A stretch of DNA of 6,246 bases from an uncultured Massilia sp. (GCA_946886065.1 CAMPHU010000262.1:1-6246); one strand, 5' to 3'; shown: positions 1 to 6,063, counted from the first letter of the stretch. Program-made: numbers and translations. Notes: generated by a model from the sequence alone, not told the origin.

Positions 1-2640
1 GGCATGCGCATCGGCATGGGCGGCAGCGCCGCCTCGTCGATGGCCACCGGCACCAACACCGCCGACCTGGACTTCGATTCGGTCCAGCGCGGCAACCCGG
101 AAATGGAGCGCCGTGCCCAGGAAGTCATCAACGGCTGCTGGCAGCTGGGCGCGGACAACCCGATCATCTCGATCCACGACGTGGGCGCGGGCGGCCTGTC
201 GAACGCCTTCCCGGAAATCGTCAACGACGCCAAGCGCGGCGCGATTTTCGAACTGCGCAAGGTGCCGCTGGAAGAGAGCGGCCTGGCACCAAAGGAAATT
301 TGGTCCAACGAATCGCAAGAGCGATATGTCTTGGCGATTTCGCCGGATAACCTCGCAAAATTTGCAGCCCTGTGCGAGCGCGAGCGCTGCCCCTTCGCCG
401 TGGTCGGCACCGCCACCGAAGAACGCCAGCTGCGCCTGATCGACGACCAGGCGGCCGATCCTGCCAATGCCGCGCCGGTCGACATGCCGATGGACGTCCT
501 GCTCGGCAAGCCGCCCAAGATGCAGCGCGACGTCACGCACGTGCAGCACGCATTCCCGCCGGTCGACCTGACCGGCATCGAGCTGGAAGAAGCCGGCCGC
601 CGCGTGCTGCTGCAGCCGACCGTGGCGGACAAGTCCTTCCTGATCACGATCGGCGACCGCAGCGTGGGCGGTATGACCGTGCGCGACCAGATGGTCGGCC
701 CGTGGCAGGTGCCGGTGGCCGACTGCGCCGTCACCGCCATGTCCTACGAAGGCTTCGTGGGCGAAGCGATGGCCATGGGCGAGCGCACTCCGCTGGCCGT
801 GATCGACGCCGCCGCCTCGGGCCGCATGGCCGTGGGCGAGGCGATCACCAACATCGCCGCCGCCGCCATCAACGACATCTCCGACATCAAGCTGTCGGCC
901 AACTGGATGGCGGCCTGCGGCCAGCCGGGCCAGGACGCCGCGCTGTACGACACCGTCAAGGCAGTGGGCATGGAACTGTGCCCGGCGCTGGGCGTGTCCA
1001 TCCCGGTCGGCAAGGATTCGCTGTCGATGCGCACCACCTGGAACGACGATGGCCAGAACAAGGCCGTGATCTCGCCGGTTTCCTTGATCGTGTCCTCGTT
1101 CGCGCCGGTCGCCGACGTGCGCCGTTCGCTGACCCCGCAGCTGCGCACCGACCTCGGCGAAACCGCCCTGGTGCTGATCGACCTGGGGCGCGGCAAGAAC
1201 CGCCTGGGCGCTTCGGTGCTGGCGCAAGTGACCCAGCAGCTGGGCGACAGCGTGCCGGACGTGGATTCGCCGGAAGACCTGAAGGCCTTCTTCCAGGCCA
1301 TCCAGCGGCTGAACCAGGACGGCAAGCTGCTGGCCTACCATGACCGCTCGGACGGCGGCCTGTACGCCACCCTGTGCGAGATGGCCTTCGCCGGCCGCGC
1401 CGGCGTCTCGGTCAACCTCGACATCCTGACCATGGAAGGCGAGCACGCTTCCGACTGGGGCGACGCCAAGAACTGGGCCGGCCAGGTGGCCGAGCGCCGC
1501 AACGAGATGACCCTGCGCGCGCTGTTCAGCGAGGAGCTGGGGGCCGTGGTCCAGGTGCGCGCCGAGGACAAGACGCTTGTCATGAACGTGCTGCGCGAGC
1601 TGGGCCTGGGCGCCTGCAGCCACATCATCGGCAAGCACAACGACCGCGGCGTGATCGAATTCACCCGCGACGCCAAGGTGATCTACAACGCGCGGCGCAG
1701 CAGCCTGCACCGGCTGTGGAGCGAGACCAGCTGGCGCATCGCGCGCCTGCGCGACAACCCGGCCTGCGCCGATGCGGAATACGAGCGCCTGCTCGACGAG
1801 CAGGATCCGGGCATCAGCCCGAAGCTCAGCTTCGACCTGTCGGAGAATGTCGCCGCGCCCTTCATCGCCACCGGCGTTCGTCCCCGCGTGGCGATCCTGC
1901 GCGAGCAGGGCGTCAACTCGCACATCGAGACCGCGTGGGTGATGCACCAGGCAGGCTTCACGGCCGTCGACGTGCACATGAGCGACCTGATCGCCGGCCG
2001 CGCCAAGCTGGACGACTTCCACGGCATCATCGCCGTCGGCGGCTTCTCCTACGGCGACGTGCTGGGCGCGGGCGAGGGCTGGGCCAAGACCATCCTGTTC
2101 AATCCCCAGCTGTCGGAACAGTTCGCGCGCTTCTTCCAGCGCCAGGACACCTTCGGCCTGGGCGTGTGCAACGGCTGCCAGATGCTGAGCAACCTGAAGT
2201 CCATCATCCCGGGCGCCCAGGCATGGCCGAAGTTCACCCGCAACAAGTCGGAGCAGTTCGAAGCACGCTTCGGCATGGTGGAAGTGCTGGATTCGCCGTC
2301 GATCTTCTTCCAGGGCATGGCCGGCACCCAGGCGCCGATCGCCATCGCCCACGGCGAAGGCTACGCCGACTTCTCGCTGACCGGCGATATCGGCGCGGCC
2401 CTGAAGTCGCTGCGCTACGTCGACAACCGCGGCCAGGCGACCGAGACCTATCCGTTCAACCCGAACGGCTCGCCGGGCGGCCTGACCGCCGTGACGACCG
2501 AGGACGGCCGCTTCACCGCGATGATGCCGCACGCCGAGCGCGTGTTCCGCACCGTCGTGCACTCGTGGGCGCCGGATGGGTGGGGCGACGAGTCGCCGTG
2601 GATGCGCATGTTCCGCAATGCGCGCAAGTGGGTCGGATAA
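1..2640 (+). CDS. purL: Phosphoribosylformylglycinamidine synthase (FGAM synthase), C-terminal part, 5'-truncated by window edge
   Basis: This enzyme converts formylglycinamide ribonucleotide, glutamine and ATP to FGAM in the fourth step of cytosolic purine synthesis. Reading is open from base 1 (879 residues seen). The E. coli enzyme has about 1,295 residues, so roughly 400 or more N-terminal residues lie outside the window. The first ATG at base 4 is internal, not a start. Motifs by residue from base 1: [10 protein letters not shown] (59-68); [54 protein letters not shown] of the second synthetase half. A class I glutamine amidotransferase domain runs from about residue 627 to the end. It carries [15 protein letters not shown], nucleophile Cys723 in GVCNGCQM, and His844/Glu846 in [10 protein letters not shown]. 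This is the large fused PurL of proteobacteria, not the small PurL/PurQ/PurS form. No frameshift is seen. Codons 96-122 are oddly rich in A/T-ending codons. A terminator follows 16 bases after the stop. Confidence 0.98.
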   Translation, partial: GMRIGMGGSAASSMATGTNTADLDFDSVQRGNPEMERRAQEVINGCWQLGADNPIISIHDVGAGGLSNAFPEIVNDAKRGAIFELRKVPLEESGLAPKEIWSNESQERYVLAISPDNLAKFAALCERERCPFAVVGTATEERQLRLIDDQAADPANAAPVDMPMDVLLGKPPKMQRDVTHVQHAFPPVDLTGIELEEAGRRVLLQPTVADKSFLITIGDRSVGGMTVRDQMVGPWQVPVADCAVTAMSYEGFVGEAMAMGERTPLAVIDAAASGRMAVGEAITNIAAAAINDISDIKLSANWMAACGQPGQDAALYDTVKAVGMELCPALGVSIPVGKDSLSMRTTWNDDGQNKAVISPVSLIVSSFAPVADVRRSLTPQLRTDLGETALVLIDLGRGKNRLGASVLAQVTQQLGDSVPDVDSPEDLKAFFQAIQRLNQDGKLLAYHDRSDGGLYATLCEMAFAGRAGVSVNLDILTMEGEHASDWGDAKNWAGQVAERRNEMTLRALFSEELGAVVQVRAEDKTLVMNVLRELGLGACSHIIGKHNDRGVIEFTRDAKVIYNARRSSLHRLWSETSWRIARLRDNPACADAEYERLLDEQDPGISPKLSFDLSENVAAPFIATGVRPRVAILREQGVNSHIETAWVMHQAGFTAVDVHMSDLIAGRAKLDDFHGIIAVGGFSYGDVLGAGEGWAKTILFNPQLSEQFARFFQRQDTFGLGVCNGCQMLSNLKSIIPGAQAWPKFTRNKSEQFEARFGMVEVLDSPSIFFQGMAGTQAPIAIAHGEGYADFSLTGDIGAALKSLRYVDNRGQATETYPFNPNGSPGGLTAVTTEDGRFTAMMPHAERVFRTVVHSWAPDGWGDESPWMRMFRNARKWVG

Positions 2641-2656
2641 ACGGCATCCGCTGAAG

Positions 2657-2681
2657 AAAGCGCCTCCGCGGAGGCGCTTTT
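2657..2681 (+). terminator. Intrinsic terminator of purL (perfect palindrome)
   Basis: A 24-base perfect inverted repeat (2657-2680) reads AAAGCGCCTC, CGCG, GAGGCGCTTT. It folds as a 10-bp or longer stem with a small loop, and the 3' arm runs into TTTT (2678-2681). Because the stem begins with AAA and ends with TTT, it could also work on the opposite strand, although I see no minus-strand gene that would need it. It separates purL from the KfrA-like gene. Confidence 0.88.
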
Positions 2682-2697
2682 GCATTCGCCAGCTAGC

Positions 2698-2729
2698 GAA
2701 ACCGGTTCCCGGCCGCTCTGGCATATCAT
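2698..2729 (+). promoter_or_regulatory. Candidate promoter and operator of the KfrA-like gene
   Basis: Between the purL terminator and the next gene, TATCAT (2724-2729) fits a sigma70 -10 box (5 of 6). A start of transcription near 2736 would leave a leader of about 34 bases. No good -35 box sits at the expected place. That place instead holds an imperfect palindrome, GAAACCGGTTCC (2698-2709), with a perfect core AACCGGTT. KfrA-type proteins are known to repress their own promoters, so this palindrome is a plausible operator. That assignment is inference only. Confidence 0.35.
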
Positions 2730-2769
2730 ACGAACCATGAACAAGCAGCGAACCAAGACGGGAGACACC

Positions 2770-3486
2770 ATGGCAAGCGAAGACGTCACCTTCGACAATG
2801 TGGCGGGGGCCGCATCGCGCCTGCAAAAGGACGGCAAGGAAGTGAACATCGATGCGGTGCGCGAGGCGCTCGGCTTCGGCACGCCGACCGCGATCTACAA
2901 GCACCTGGCCGCCTGGCGCGCCGAGCATGCGAAGCCGCCCGAGCTGCCGCGCCCCGACATTCCCGAAGCGATCGTCAACGACCTGGTCGAGTGGGTGAGG
3001 CAGTTCGCCGACCAGGCCAGCGCCGGCGTGCGCGCATCGATCGCGCAAACCGCCAGCGACACCGAGGCGCTGCTGCGCGCCGGCGACGAGCTGGAAGCGG
3101 AGCGCGATGAACTGGCCAACGAGCGCGCCCGCGTGGAGGCCGAGCTGGCCGACCGCTCCGAGGAAATCGAGCGCCTGAACGCCGAACTGCGCAACGCGCG
3201 CCAGATCGCCACCGACGCGCTGGTGAGCAAGGCCAAGGACCAGCTGGCCATCGACGGCAAGGACAAGCAGCTGGCCGAGCTGCGCGCCCAGCTGGAGCGC
3301 AACGTGACCGCGCAAGCGGAAGAGTCGGACCGCCGCCTGGCCGCCGAGATGGATCTGGTCGGCGCCACCACGGCGCGCACCAGCCTGGAAACGGAACTCA
3401 ATGACCTGCGCAAGCAGCTGGAGACCTCCTATTCCGAACGCAGCAAGCTGCGGGCGGAACTCGAGGTCCTTCGCGGCAAGAAATAA
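2770..3486 (+). CDS. KfrA-type DNA-binding protein with long coiled coil
   Basis: The product has 238 residues. Residues 5-55 match the KfrA N-terminal DNA-binding type (KfrA_N), including NIDAVREALGFGTPTAIYKH followed by LAAWR, the helix-turn-helix core. From about residue 95 to 238 the chain is almost entirely heptad-rich and charged (DELEAERDELANERARVEAE, EEIERLNAELRN, LAELRAQLER, LRKQLETSYSERSKLRAELE), predicting a long coiled coil. KfrA of broad-host plasmids is an autoregulated DNA-binding protein that multimerises through its coil and takes part in plasmid maintenance. Chromosomal relatives have mostly unknown roles. The start at 2770 is chosen because GGGAG (2760-2764) lies 5 bases upstream. 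An in-frame ATG at 2737 and a TTG at 2680 lack such a site, and the TTG lies inside the purL terminator. Codon use is like purL. No plasmid replication or partition gene is nearby, so a chromosomal nucleoid or regulatory role is more likely. Confidence 0.9.
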   Translation: MASEDVTFDNVAGAASRLQKDGKEVNIDAVREALGFGTPTAIYKHLAAWRAEHAKPPELPRPDIPEAIVNDLVEWVRQFADQASAGVRASIAQTASDTEALLRAGDELEAERDELANERARVEAELADRSEEIERLNAELRNARQIATDALVSKAKDQLAIDGKDKQLAELRAQLERNVTAQAEESDRRLAAEMDLVGATTARTSLETELNDLRKQLETSYSERSKLRAELEVLRGKK

Positions 3487-3522
3487 TCGCTCTTAGGAAA
3501 GATTTTTCTCAGGAATTTCAAC

Positions 3523-3550
3523 GGCTTGCACGGCTGACTTGACGCAAGCC
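3523..3550. repeat. Inverted repeat after the KfrA-like gene
   Basis: GGCTTGC (3523-3529) and GCAAGCC (3544-3550) form a perfect 7-bp stem around a 14-base loop. It lies 36 bases after the stop of the KfrA-like gene. No T-run follows, so this is not a classical terminator. It may help to end transcription or be part of the next gene's promoter region. Confidence 0.4.
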
Positions 3551-3580
3551 ATGCAGCACAGCGCGCGCGCATCATCCTCA

Positions 3581-3604
3581 GGACACGGCCATTCCGGGCC
3601 GTCC
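3581..3604 (+). repeat. Imperfect hairpin just upstream of the secreted-protein gene
   Basis: GGAC and GGCC, separated by AC (3581-3590), pair with GGCCGTCC (3597-3604) across a short loop. This gives an 8-bp stem with a two-base bulge. It ends 6 bases before the GGAGG ribosome binding site (3611-3615) of the next gene. A run of alternating GC (3561-3570) lies just upstream. Whether it forms in the transcript is not known. Confidence 0.35.
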
Positions 3605-3620
3605 AACCCTGGAGGATGCG

Positions 3621-4199
3621 ATGAAGTTGAGTTCTTTCTTCACCTGTGTGGCAAGCCGGGCAGCATTGATGCCGGCCCTCGTCCTGGGCCTCGCCGGCAG
3701 TCCCGGCATGGCGGCGGCCCAGGCGAGGGTGGTGCTGGCGGAATCCGCCTTCATGGCCAATCCCTGCGCGCAGCTGGTCATGCAGGCGGAGGCGGAGCTG
3801 GCCGATTGCGCCTGCCCGCCCAAGGGCTGCGTGCGCACCCAGGGCTACTGGAGCAACAAGCCCGGGGTGGTCTGGCCCTCGGGCTTCGACCGCAACGCGC
3901 CCTTCTTTTCCAGCGAGCTCACCTGGCAGCAGATCATGGACAGGCCGACGCGCGGCGACGCCTATGTGAACCTCGCGCACCAGTATGTCGCGGCCGTCCT
4001 GAACCGCGCCGCCGGGGCCTCAGCGCCGTCCGCCGTGCATAGCGTGATCAATGCGGCGACGGCCTGGTTCAACAGCGGCGTGACGCTGGGCACATGCACG
4101 GCGGGCGGATGCGCGCTGCAGCGTGCATGGGCGGGTGTGCTGGACGCGTACAATAACGGCGTGTATCCGGGGGCGCCGCAGCACTGCGACGAGACCTGA
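3621..4199 (+). CDS. Secreted cysteine-rich protein with TQGYWxN motif, function unknown
   Basis: The product has 192 residues. Residues 1-35 form a signal peptide: a basic start, a hydrophobic core around ALMPALVLGLAG, and an A-Q-A cleavage site at 33-35. The mature protein has seven cysteines (49, 63, 65, 70, 159, 164, 189), suggesting disulfides in the periplasm or outside the cell. After the cluster DCACPPKGC comes RTQGYWSNKPGVVWP (72-86). The C-terminal half has the helix-like stretch DAYVNLAHQYVAAVLNRAAGA and a CTAGGC pair. I recognise the combination 'C...TQGYWxNxP.xW...LA.Q..AA.LN..AGA' from many secreted bacterial proteins, but know of no assigned activity. The start is supported by a strong GGAGG five bases upstream of ATG 3621. 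No enzyme motif, lipobox or sorting signal is visible. The next gene starts 93 bases downstream, after a hairpin. Confidence 0.85.
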   Translation: MKLSSFFTCVASRAALMPALVLGLAGSPGMAAAQARVVLAESAFMANPCAQLVMQAEAELADCACPPKGCVRTQGYWSNKPGVVWPSGFDRNAPFFSSELTWQQIMDRPTRGDAYVNLAHQYVAAVLNRAAGASAPSAVHSVINAATAWFNSGVTLGTCTAGGCALQRAWAGVLDAYNNGVYPGAPQHCDET

Positions 4200-4237
4200 C
4201 GCGCGCGTGAGGCGCCTGGGCGGCCCGGACCAGGAAG

Positions 4238-4262
4238 CCCGGCAAGGCCGCCGCTTGCCGGG
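4238..4262 (+). terminator. GC-rich hairpin between the secreted-protein and membrane-protein genes
   Basis: CCCGGCAAG (4238-4246) and CTTGCCGGG (4254-4262) form a perfect 9-bp stem with a 7-base loop, extended by a G-U pair. It lies 38 bases after the stop of the upstream gene and 30 bases before the next ATG. There is no T-run, so it is either a weak or factor-aided terminator, or an mRNA 3'-end stabiliser within a shared transcript. Confidence 0.45.
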
Positions 4263-4292
4263 TGCGCCGTCGCCCCTCGTAAAGGACCTGTG

Positions 4293-4628
4293 ATGTCGAT
4301 CCGATCGAAACTGATGCTCGCCAATGGTTTGATGCTAGTCGGGATCATTCCGCTAGGCCTTTGCCTGGTCTGGGTGGTGGGATTCCTCTCCTGGTTGAGC
4401 GGCGCCGACGCGACGATTCCCATCCTGGACCCGATCGGCATGCTGGGCGTTTGCGTTGCCGGCTTTTTCTTGACCTTGGCAGTCGCGGGAACGAGCGCGG
4501 TCTGGTCCTGGGAGTTGATGAGGGACCATGATGGGGTCCGTTCGCTGTTGTCGCCGGCCTTGCGGATGCTCACCGGCTTCGTGCTGAGTTGCCCGATAGC
4601 GCTCATCGGCTATCTGGCGCTGTCCTGA
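4293..4628 (+). CDS. Small membrane protein, three predicted transmembrane segments, unknown family
   Basis: The product has 111 residues. Three hydrophobic segments are visible: about 10-34 (LMLVGIIPLGLCLVWVVGFL), 49-72 (GMLGVCVAGFFLTLAVAGTS) and 90-110 (the end, GFVLSCPIALIGYLAL). A short polar loop (36-47) lies between the first two, and a charged loop (ELMRDHDGVRS, 74-84) between the last two. The basic N-terminus (SIRSK) and the positive-inside rule would place the N-terminus in the cytoplasm. ATG 4293 is preferred over GTG 4290 because AAAGGA (4281-4286) is six bases upstream of the ATG but only three from the GTG. Codons ending in A or T (cga, cta, gga, att, ttt) are commoner than in purL or the KfrA-like gene, hinting at a different history. 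I recognise no family and assign no function. Confidence 0.75.
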   Translation: MSIRSKLMLANGLMLVGIIPLGLCLVWVVGFLSWLSGADATIPILDPIGMLGVCVAGFFLTLAVAGTSAVWSWELMRDHDGVRSLLSPALRMLTGFVLSCPIALIGYLALS

Positions 4629-4700
4629 GCTGGCCTGGGCGAGCCTGATGAGGCGTTCAGTACCCGGGTCGTTCCGCCCGGCGCCGGCGGCCGCGTTTTA

Positions 4701-4729
4701 TTGATTCGCGTTAATTTTTCTTTTAGACT
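4701..4729 (+). promoter_or_regulatory. Sigma70-like promoter for the 4760 gene
   Basis: TTGATT (4701-4706, 4 of 6 to the -35 consensus) is followed after exactly 17 bases by TAGACT (4724-4729, 4 of 6 to the -10 consensus). The 35-base surrounding stretch is AT-rich in an otherwise GC-rich window. Transcription would start near 4736, about 24 bases before the ATG, leaving room for the AGAGG ribosome binding site at 4747-4751. Confidence 0.55.
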
Positions 4730-4759
4730 CAGCTGGTCTGTTATCCAGAGGCCAGTGCG

Positions 4760-5164
4760 ATGGAACGCTATCCGGTGTGGGAAATTCTCTCCTATGCATG
4801 GACCGAGATCGGTATCGATGAGGATGAGTGCTTGAGCCTCGTCCGCAAGAGCGGGATCGGCGTCGAGGATCTTCCTGAAGTGGACCGCCTGTTCTTCAGG
4901 GACGTATGCGCCTCCTTCGCCGTCGAGTCCTTCCTCGTTTTCCCACTGATGCTGGCGATGATCTTGCCGGATTGGGGCTTCCGTGAGGACTATCTGCGCC
5001 GACGCCTGGACCGGTGGTATGCGCGGCCGTACTGGTCCCATTTTCTTAACCCGCTGCGCCTGGCGGGTTATCCGGTAGCGCTGCTGTTCGCGTGGAGTTA
5101 CCGCGCCATGCTGAGGCGAGGCGTCCGTGCCCTTGCGGCAATCGAGGGGCGGCCTCAGCGCTGA
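4760..5164 (+). CDS. Small hypothetical protein, possible DUF7079-like domain, two hydrophobic segments
   Basis: The product has 134 residues. The start is supported by AGAGG (4747-4751), eight bases before the ATG, and by its own promoter. The N-terminal half runs PVWEILSYAWTEIGIDEDEC (5-24), then an acidic linker, then RDVCASFAVESFLVFPLMLA and DWGFREDYLRRRLDRW (71-86). From memory, PVWE-LS near the start, followed by a W-GF-x-x-x-L-x-x-R pattern, resembles the small uncharacterised DUF7079 type. I treat this as a weak match. The hydrophobic stretches at about 52-69 and 101-118 could be membrane-associated, and the C-terminus is strongly basic (RAMLRRGVRAL, GRPQR). No catalytic motif is seen. 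The gene stands alone, with a strong hairpin starting 36 bases after the stop. Confidence 0.72.
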   Translation: MERYPVWEILSYAWTEIGIDEDECLSLVRKSGIGVEDLPEVDRLFFRDVCASFAVESFLVFPLMLAMILPDWGFREDYLRRRLDRWYARPYWSHFLNPLRLAGYPVALLFAWSYRAMLRRGVRALAAIEGRPQR

Positions 5165-5199
5165 GATGCTTCATCCAGGGCCTGCGGGCGGCTGGTCGA

Positions 5200-5229
5200 G
5201 TTCAAGCACGGCATCGCGCCGGCTTGAGC
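5200..5229 (+). repeat. Strong 12-bp bulged hairpin after the 4760 gene
   Basis: GTTCAAGC (5200-5207) pairs with GCTTGAGC (5222-5229), with one G-U pair. After a single bulged A (5208), CGGC (5209-5212) pairs with GCCG (5218-5221) around a 5-base loop. In total there are twelve pairs. The hairpin begins 36 bases after the preceding stop and lacks a T-run, so it is terminator-like only in position. Confidence 0.55.
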
Positions 5230-5240
5230 AGGCGATCGGG

Positions 5241-5276
5241 CCTGGCGGAGCTGCGGGCGCGCGGCGGCCCGCCAGG
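5241..5276 (+). repeat. Perfect 8-bp inverted repeat
   Basis: CCTGGCGG (5241-5248) pairs exactly with CCGCCAGG (5269-5276) around a very GC-rich 20-base loop. It lies 11 bases beyond the preceding hairpin. Confidence 0.45.
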
Positions 5277-5325
5277 TACGGTAATCGGCTTGCGCAGGCC
5301 AGCATGGCTGGTCGCCTCTCGTACC
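5275..5325 (+). repeat. Nested inverted repeats (outer 6 bp, inner 7 bp)
   Basis: An outer pair, GGTACG (5275-5280) with CGTACC (5320-5325), encloses an inner stem, GGCCAGC (5297-5303) with GCTGGTC (5307-5313), around an ATG triloop and including one G-U pair. The outer stem shares two bases with the preceding hairpin, so the two could compete at that edge. Confidence 0.4.
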
Positions 5326-5346
5326 GGACAACGGTCGCTTGTACGA

Positions 5347-5360
5347 CGACAACCTTGTCG
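5347..5360. repeat. Short operator-like inverted repeat
   Basis: CGACAA (5347-5352) and TTGTCG (5355-5360) are perfect inverted copies separated by only two bases. The spacing is too tight for an RNA hairpin of full length, so a dimeric-protein binding site is more natural. It lies about 30 bases upstream of the candidate -35 box at 5392. Confidence 0.35.
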
Positions 5361-5391
5361 CAAAAATCGCTACAACATCTGGAACTTTTGC

Positions 5392-5421
5392 TTGCACTAT
5401 TCACAACACTTCTTTTACACT
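5392..5421 (+). promoter_or_regulatory. Candidate promoter in AT-rich island upstream of the 5708 gene
   Basis: TTGCAC (5392-5397) and TACACT (5416-5421, 4 of 6 to the -10 consensus) are 18 bases apart in the only AT-rich stretch of this gap. Transcription would start near 5428, giving an untranslated leader of about 280 bases before ATG 5708. That is unusually long, so a nearer promoter or a small RNA starting here are alternatives. Confidence 0.35.
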
Positions 5422-5547
5422 GAATCCAAGACGAGTACGTTGGAAGCTCGCATGGACATCGTTGACGAGTGAGTGAATGTCCAAGGGGATGGCTTAGTGT
5501 GTCAGTATGGCTCGCGCCTGCTCTGTCCCGGCAGCCCGCGTGCTTCG

Positions 5548-5564
5548 AGCGCCCGCCAGGCGCT
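5548..5564 (+). repeat. Small hairpin in the leader of the 5708 gene
   Basis: AGCGCC (5548-5553) and GGCGCT (5559-5564) form a perfect 6-bp stem with a 5-base loop. The 7-base word GCTTCGA occurs on both sides (5542-5548 and 5572-5578) as a direct repeat. A further short stem, GGCGC/GCGCC (5670-5682), lies nearer the start codon. None has a T-run. Confidence 0.35.
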
Positions 5565-5707
5565 TACACGAGCTTCGAAATCACTTCAGCATACGTACCG
5601 GATTGCCCGCCACCCACGCCGTCCCGAAGTGGATACGGATGGCCGGGGCGGCTGGCCTCAGCTGGAGAGGGCGCTTTGCGCCAATCCGTTTTCGATGGAG
5701 TAGCTCT

Positions 5708-6025
5708 ATGACCGAACTCAGAGCATTTATGGAGTCGCTTGTCGACGACCGCGCGCCGGGAGTGCCCGCGGAGGCGATCGCGGAAGTGCTGGACCGCTTG
5801 ATCTGCTGCGTCGCCGACGACGGAGAAGAAATTCTCGCCGTGCGGGATCGATGGCTGGACTCGGGAGATGAGTACAGGATCGCGGTGGCCTTGTCGATGA
5901 ACGACGTCTTCCCGTTTAACACCAAGGACCAAATGGAAGAGGGGCTGGAAGGCATCGCGCTGCGCTTCCCGAATTTGCGGGGCAAATGTATCGAATGGCT
6001 GGGGCACGCCAGCGAGCTCCCCTGA
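5708..6025 (+). CDS. Small acidic cytosolic protein, unknown family
   Basis: The product has 105 residues, with no signal peptide or membrane segment. It is strongly acidic: 22 Asp/Glu against 10 Arg/Lys. It is mostly helix-like. Notable stretches are AEAIAEVLDRLICCVADDGE (21-40), EYRIAVALSMNDVFPF (55-70) and the C-terminal FPNLRGKCIEWLGHASELP. ATG 5708 is chosen because GGAG (5697-5700) lies seven bases upstream. The frame is open back to ATG 5507, but that extension is Arg-rich, has no ribosome binding site and looks like untranslated GC-rich DNA. Third codon positions are GC-rich over 5708-6025, supporting real coding. I recognise no family. The size and acidity resemble immunity or inhibitor proteins, but no toxin gene is in the window, so this is only a possibility. 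The next gene starts 43 bases after its stop. Confidence 0.75.
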   Translation: MTELRAFMESLVDDRAPGVPAEAIAEVLDRLICCVADDGEEILAVRDRWLDSGDEYRIAVALSMNDVFPFNTKDQMEEGLEGIALRFPNLRGKCIEWLGHASELP

Positions 6026-6029
6026 GTCC

Positions 6030-6063
6030 GGCGCCAGTTCCCCTTCGCCGGGAAGAAGGCGCC
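6030..6063 (+). promoter_or_regulatory. Hairpin covering the likely ribosome binding site of the 6069 gene
   Basis: GGCGCC (6030-6035) pairs with GGCGCC (6058-6063), a self-complementary word. Inside it, TTCCC (6038-6042) pairs with GGGAA (6050-6054) around a 7-base loop, leaving an AG/GAA internal loop. The ribosome binding site candidate AGAAGG (6054-6059) lies in the 3' arm, nine bases before the ATG. The hairpin fills almost the whole 43-base gap between two genes that probably share a transcript. No T-run follows. Confidence 0.5.

Larger units (their letters stand above)
5165..5707. other. 543-base gap without a convincing gene; structured and then AT-rich
   Basis: No frame here shows a supported start, a clean codon pattern or a recognisable protein. 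The first 200 bases hold several successive inverted repeats, listed separately. At 5360-5425 the base composition drops into an AT-rich island with a candidate promoter. Bases 5426-5707 contain only very short frames, apart from one 76-codon GTG frame (5473-5703) without a ribosome binding site and with mixed third-position bases. The stretch could be a degraded gene, a structured RNA or long untranslated ends of the neighbours. The sequence does not decide between these. Confidence 0.5.

Noticed and set aside
1374..2654. A 426-codon + frame inside purL
   Set aside because: The translation is Arg/Ala/Gly-rich and low in diversity, typical of the alternative frame of a high-GC gene. The purL frame there has all expected motifs.
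2841..2940. Plasmid origin or integrated plasmid implied by the KfrA-like gene
   Set aside because: No replication, partition or transfer gene, iterons or plasmid-like repeats are present, and the gene sits directly behind chromosomal purL.
3512..3567. Promoter for the secreted-protein gene (TTGACG at 3539-3544, or a GGAATTT extracytoplasmic-sigma-like box at 3512-3518)
   Set aside because: At the right spacing the -10 positions are CGCGCG for the first, and no good match for the second. I cannot support either.
4664..4700. Terminator after the 4293 gene (CCGGG/CCCGG stem followed by GC-rich palindromes and TTTTA)
   Set aside because: The stem is only 5 bp and is not adjacent to the T-run. 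The overlapping GC palindromes (including GCGGCCGC) give no clear single hairpin.
5155..5404. Minus-strand frames of 77 and 80 codons across the hairpin region
   Set aside because: No start signal and no recognisable product. The frames cross the inverted repeats and probably stay open by chance.
5473..5703. A 76-codon GTG frame ending 4 bases before ATG 5708, possibly a translationally coupled upstream gene
   Set aside because: No ribosome binding site, a weak start codon, only about two thirds GC in third positions, and no recognisable protein. It remains possible as a decayed gene.
5507..5707. N-terminal extension of the 5708 protein to ATG 5507
   Set aside because: It has no ribosome binding site, the translation is Arg/Ala-rich and unlike the rest of the protein, and ATG 5708 has a well-spaced GGAG.
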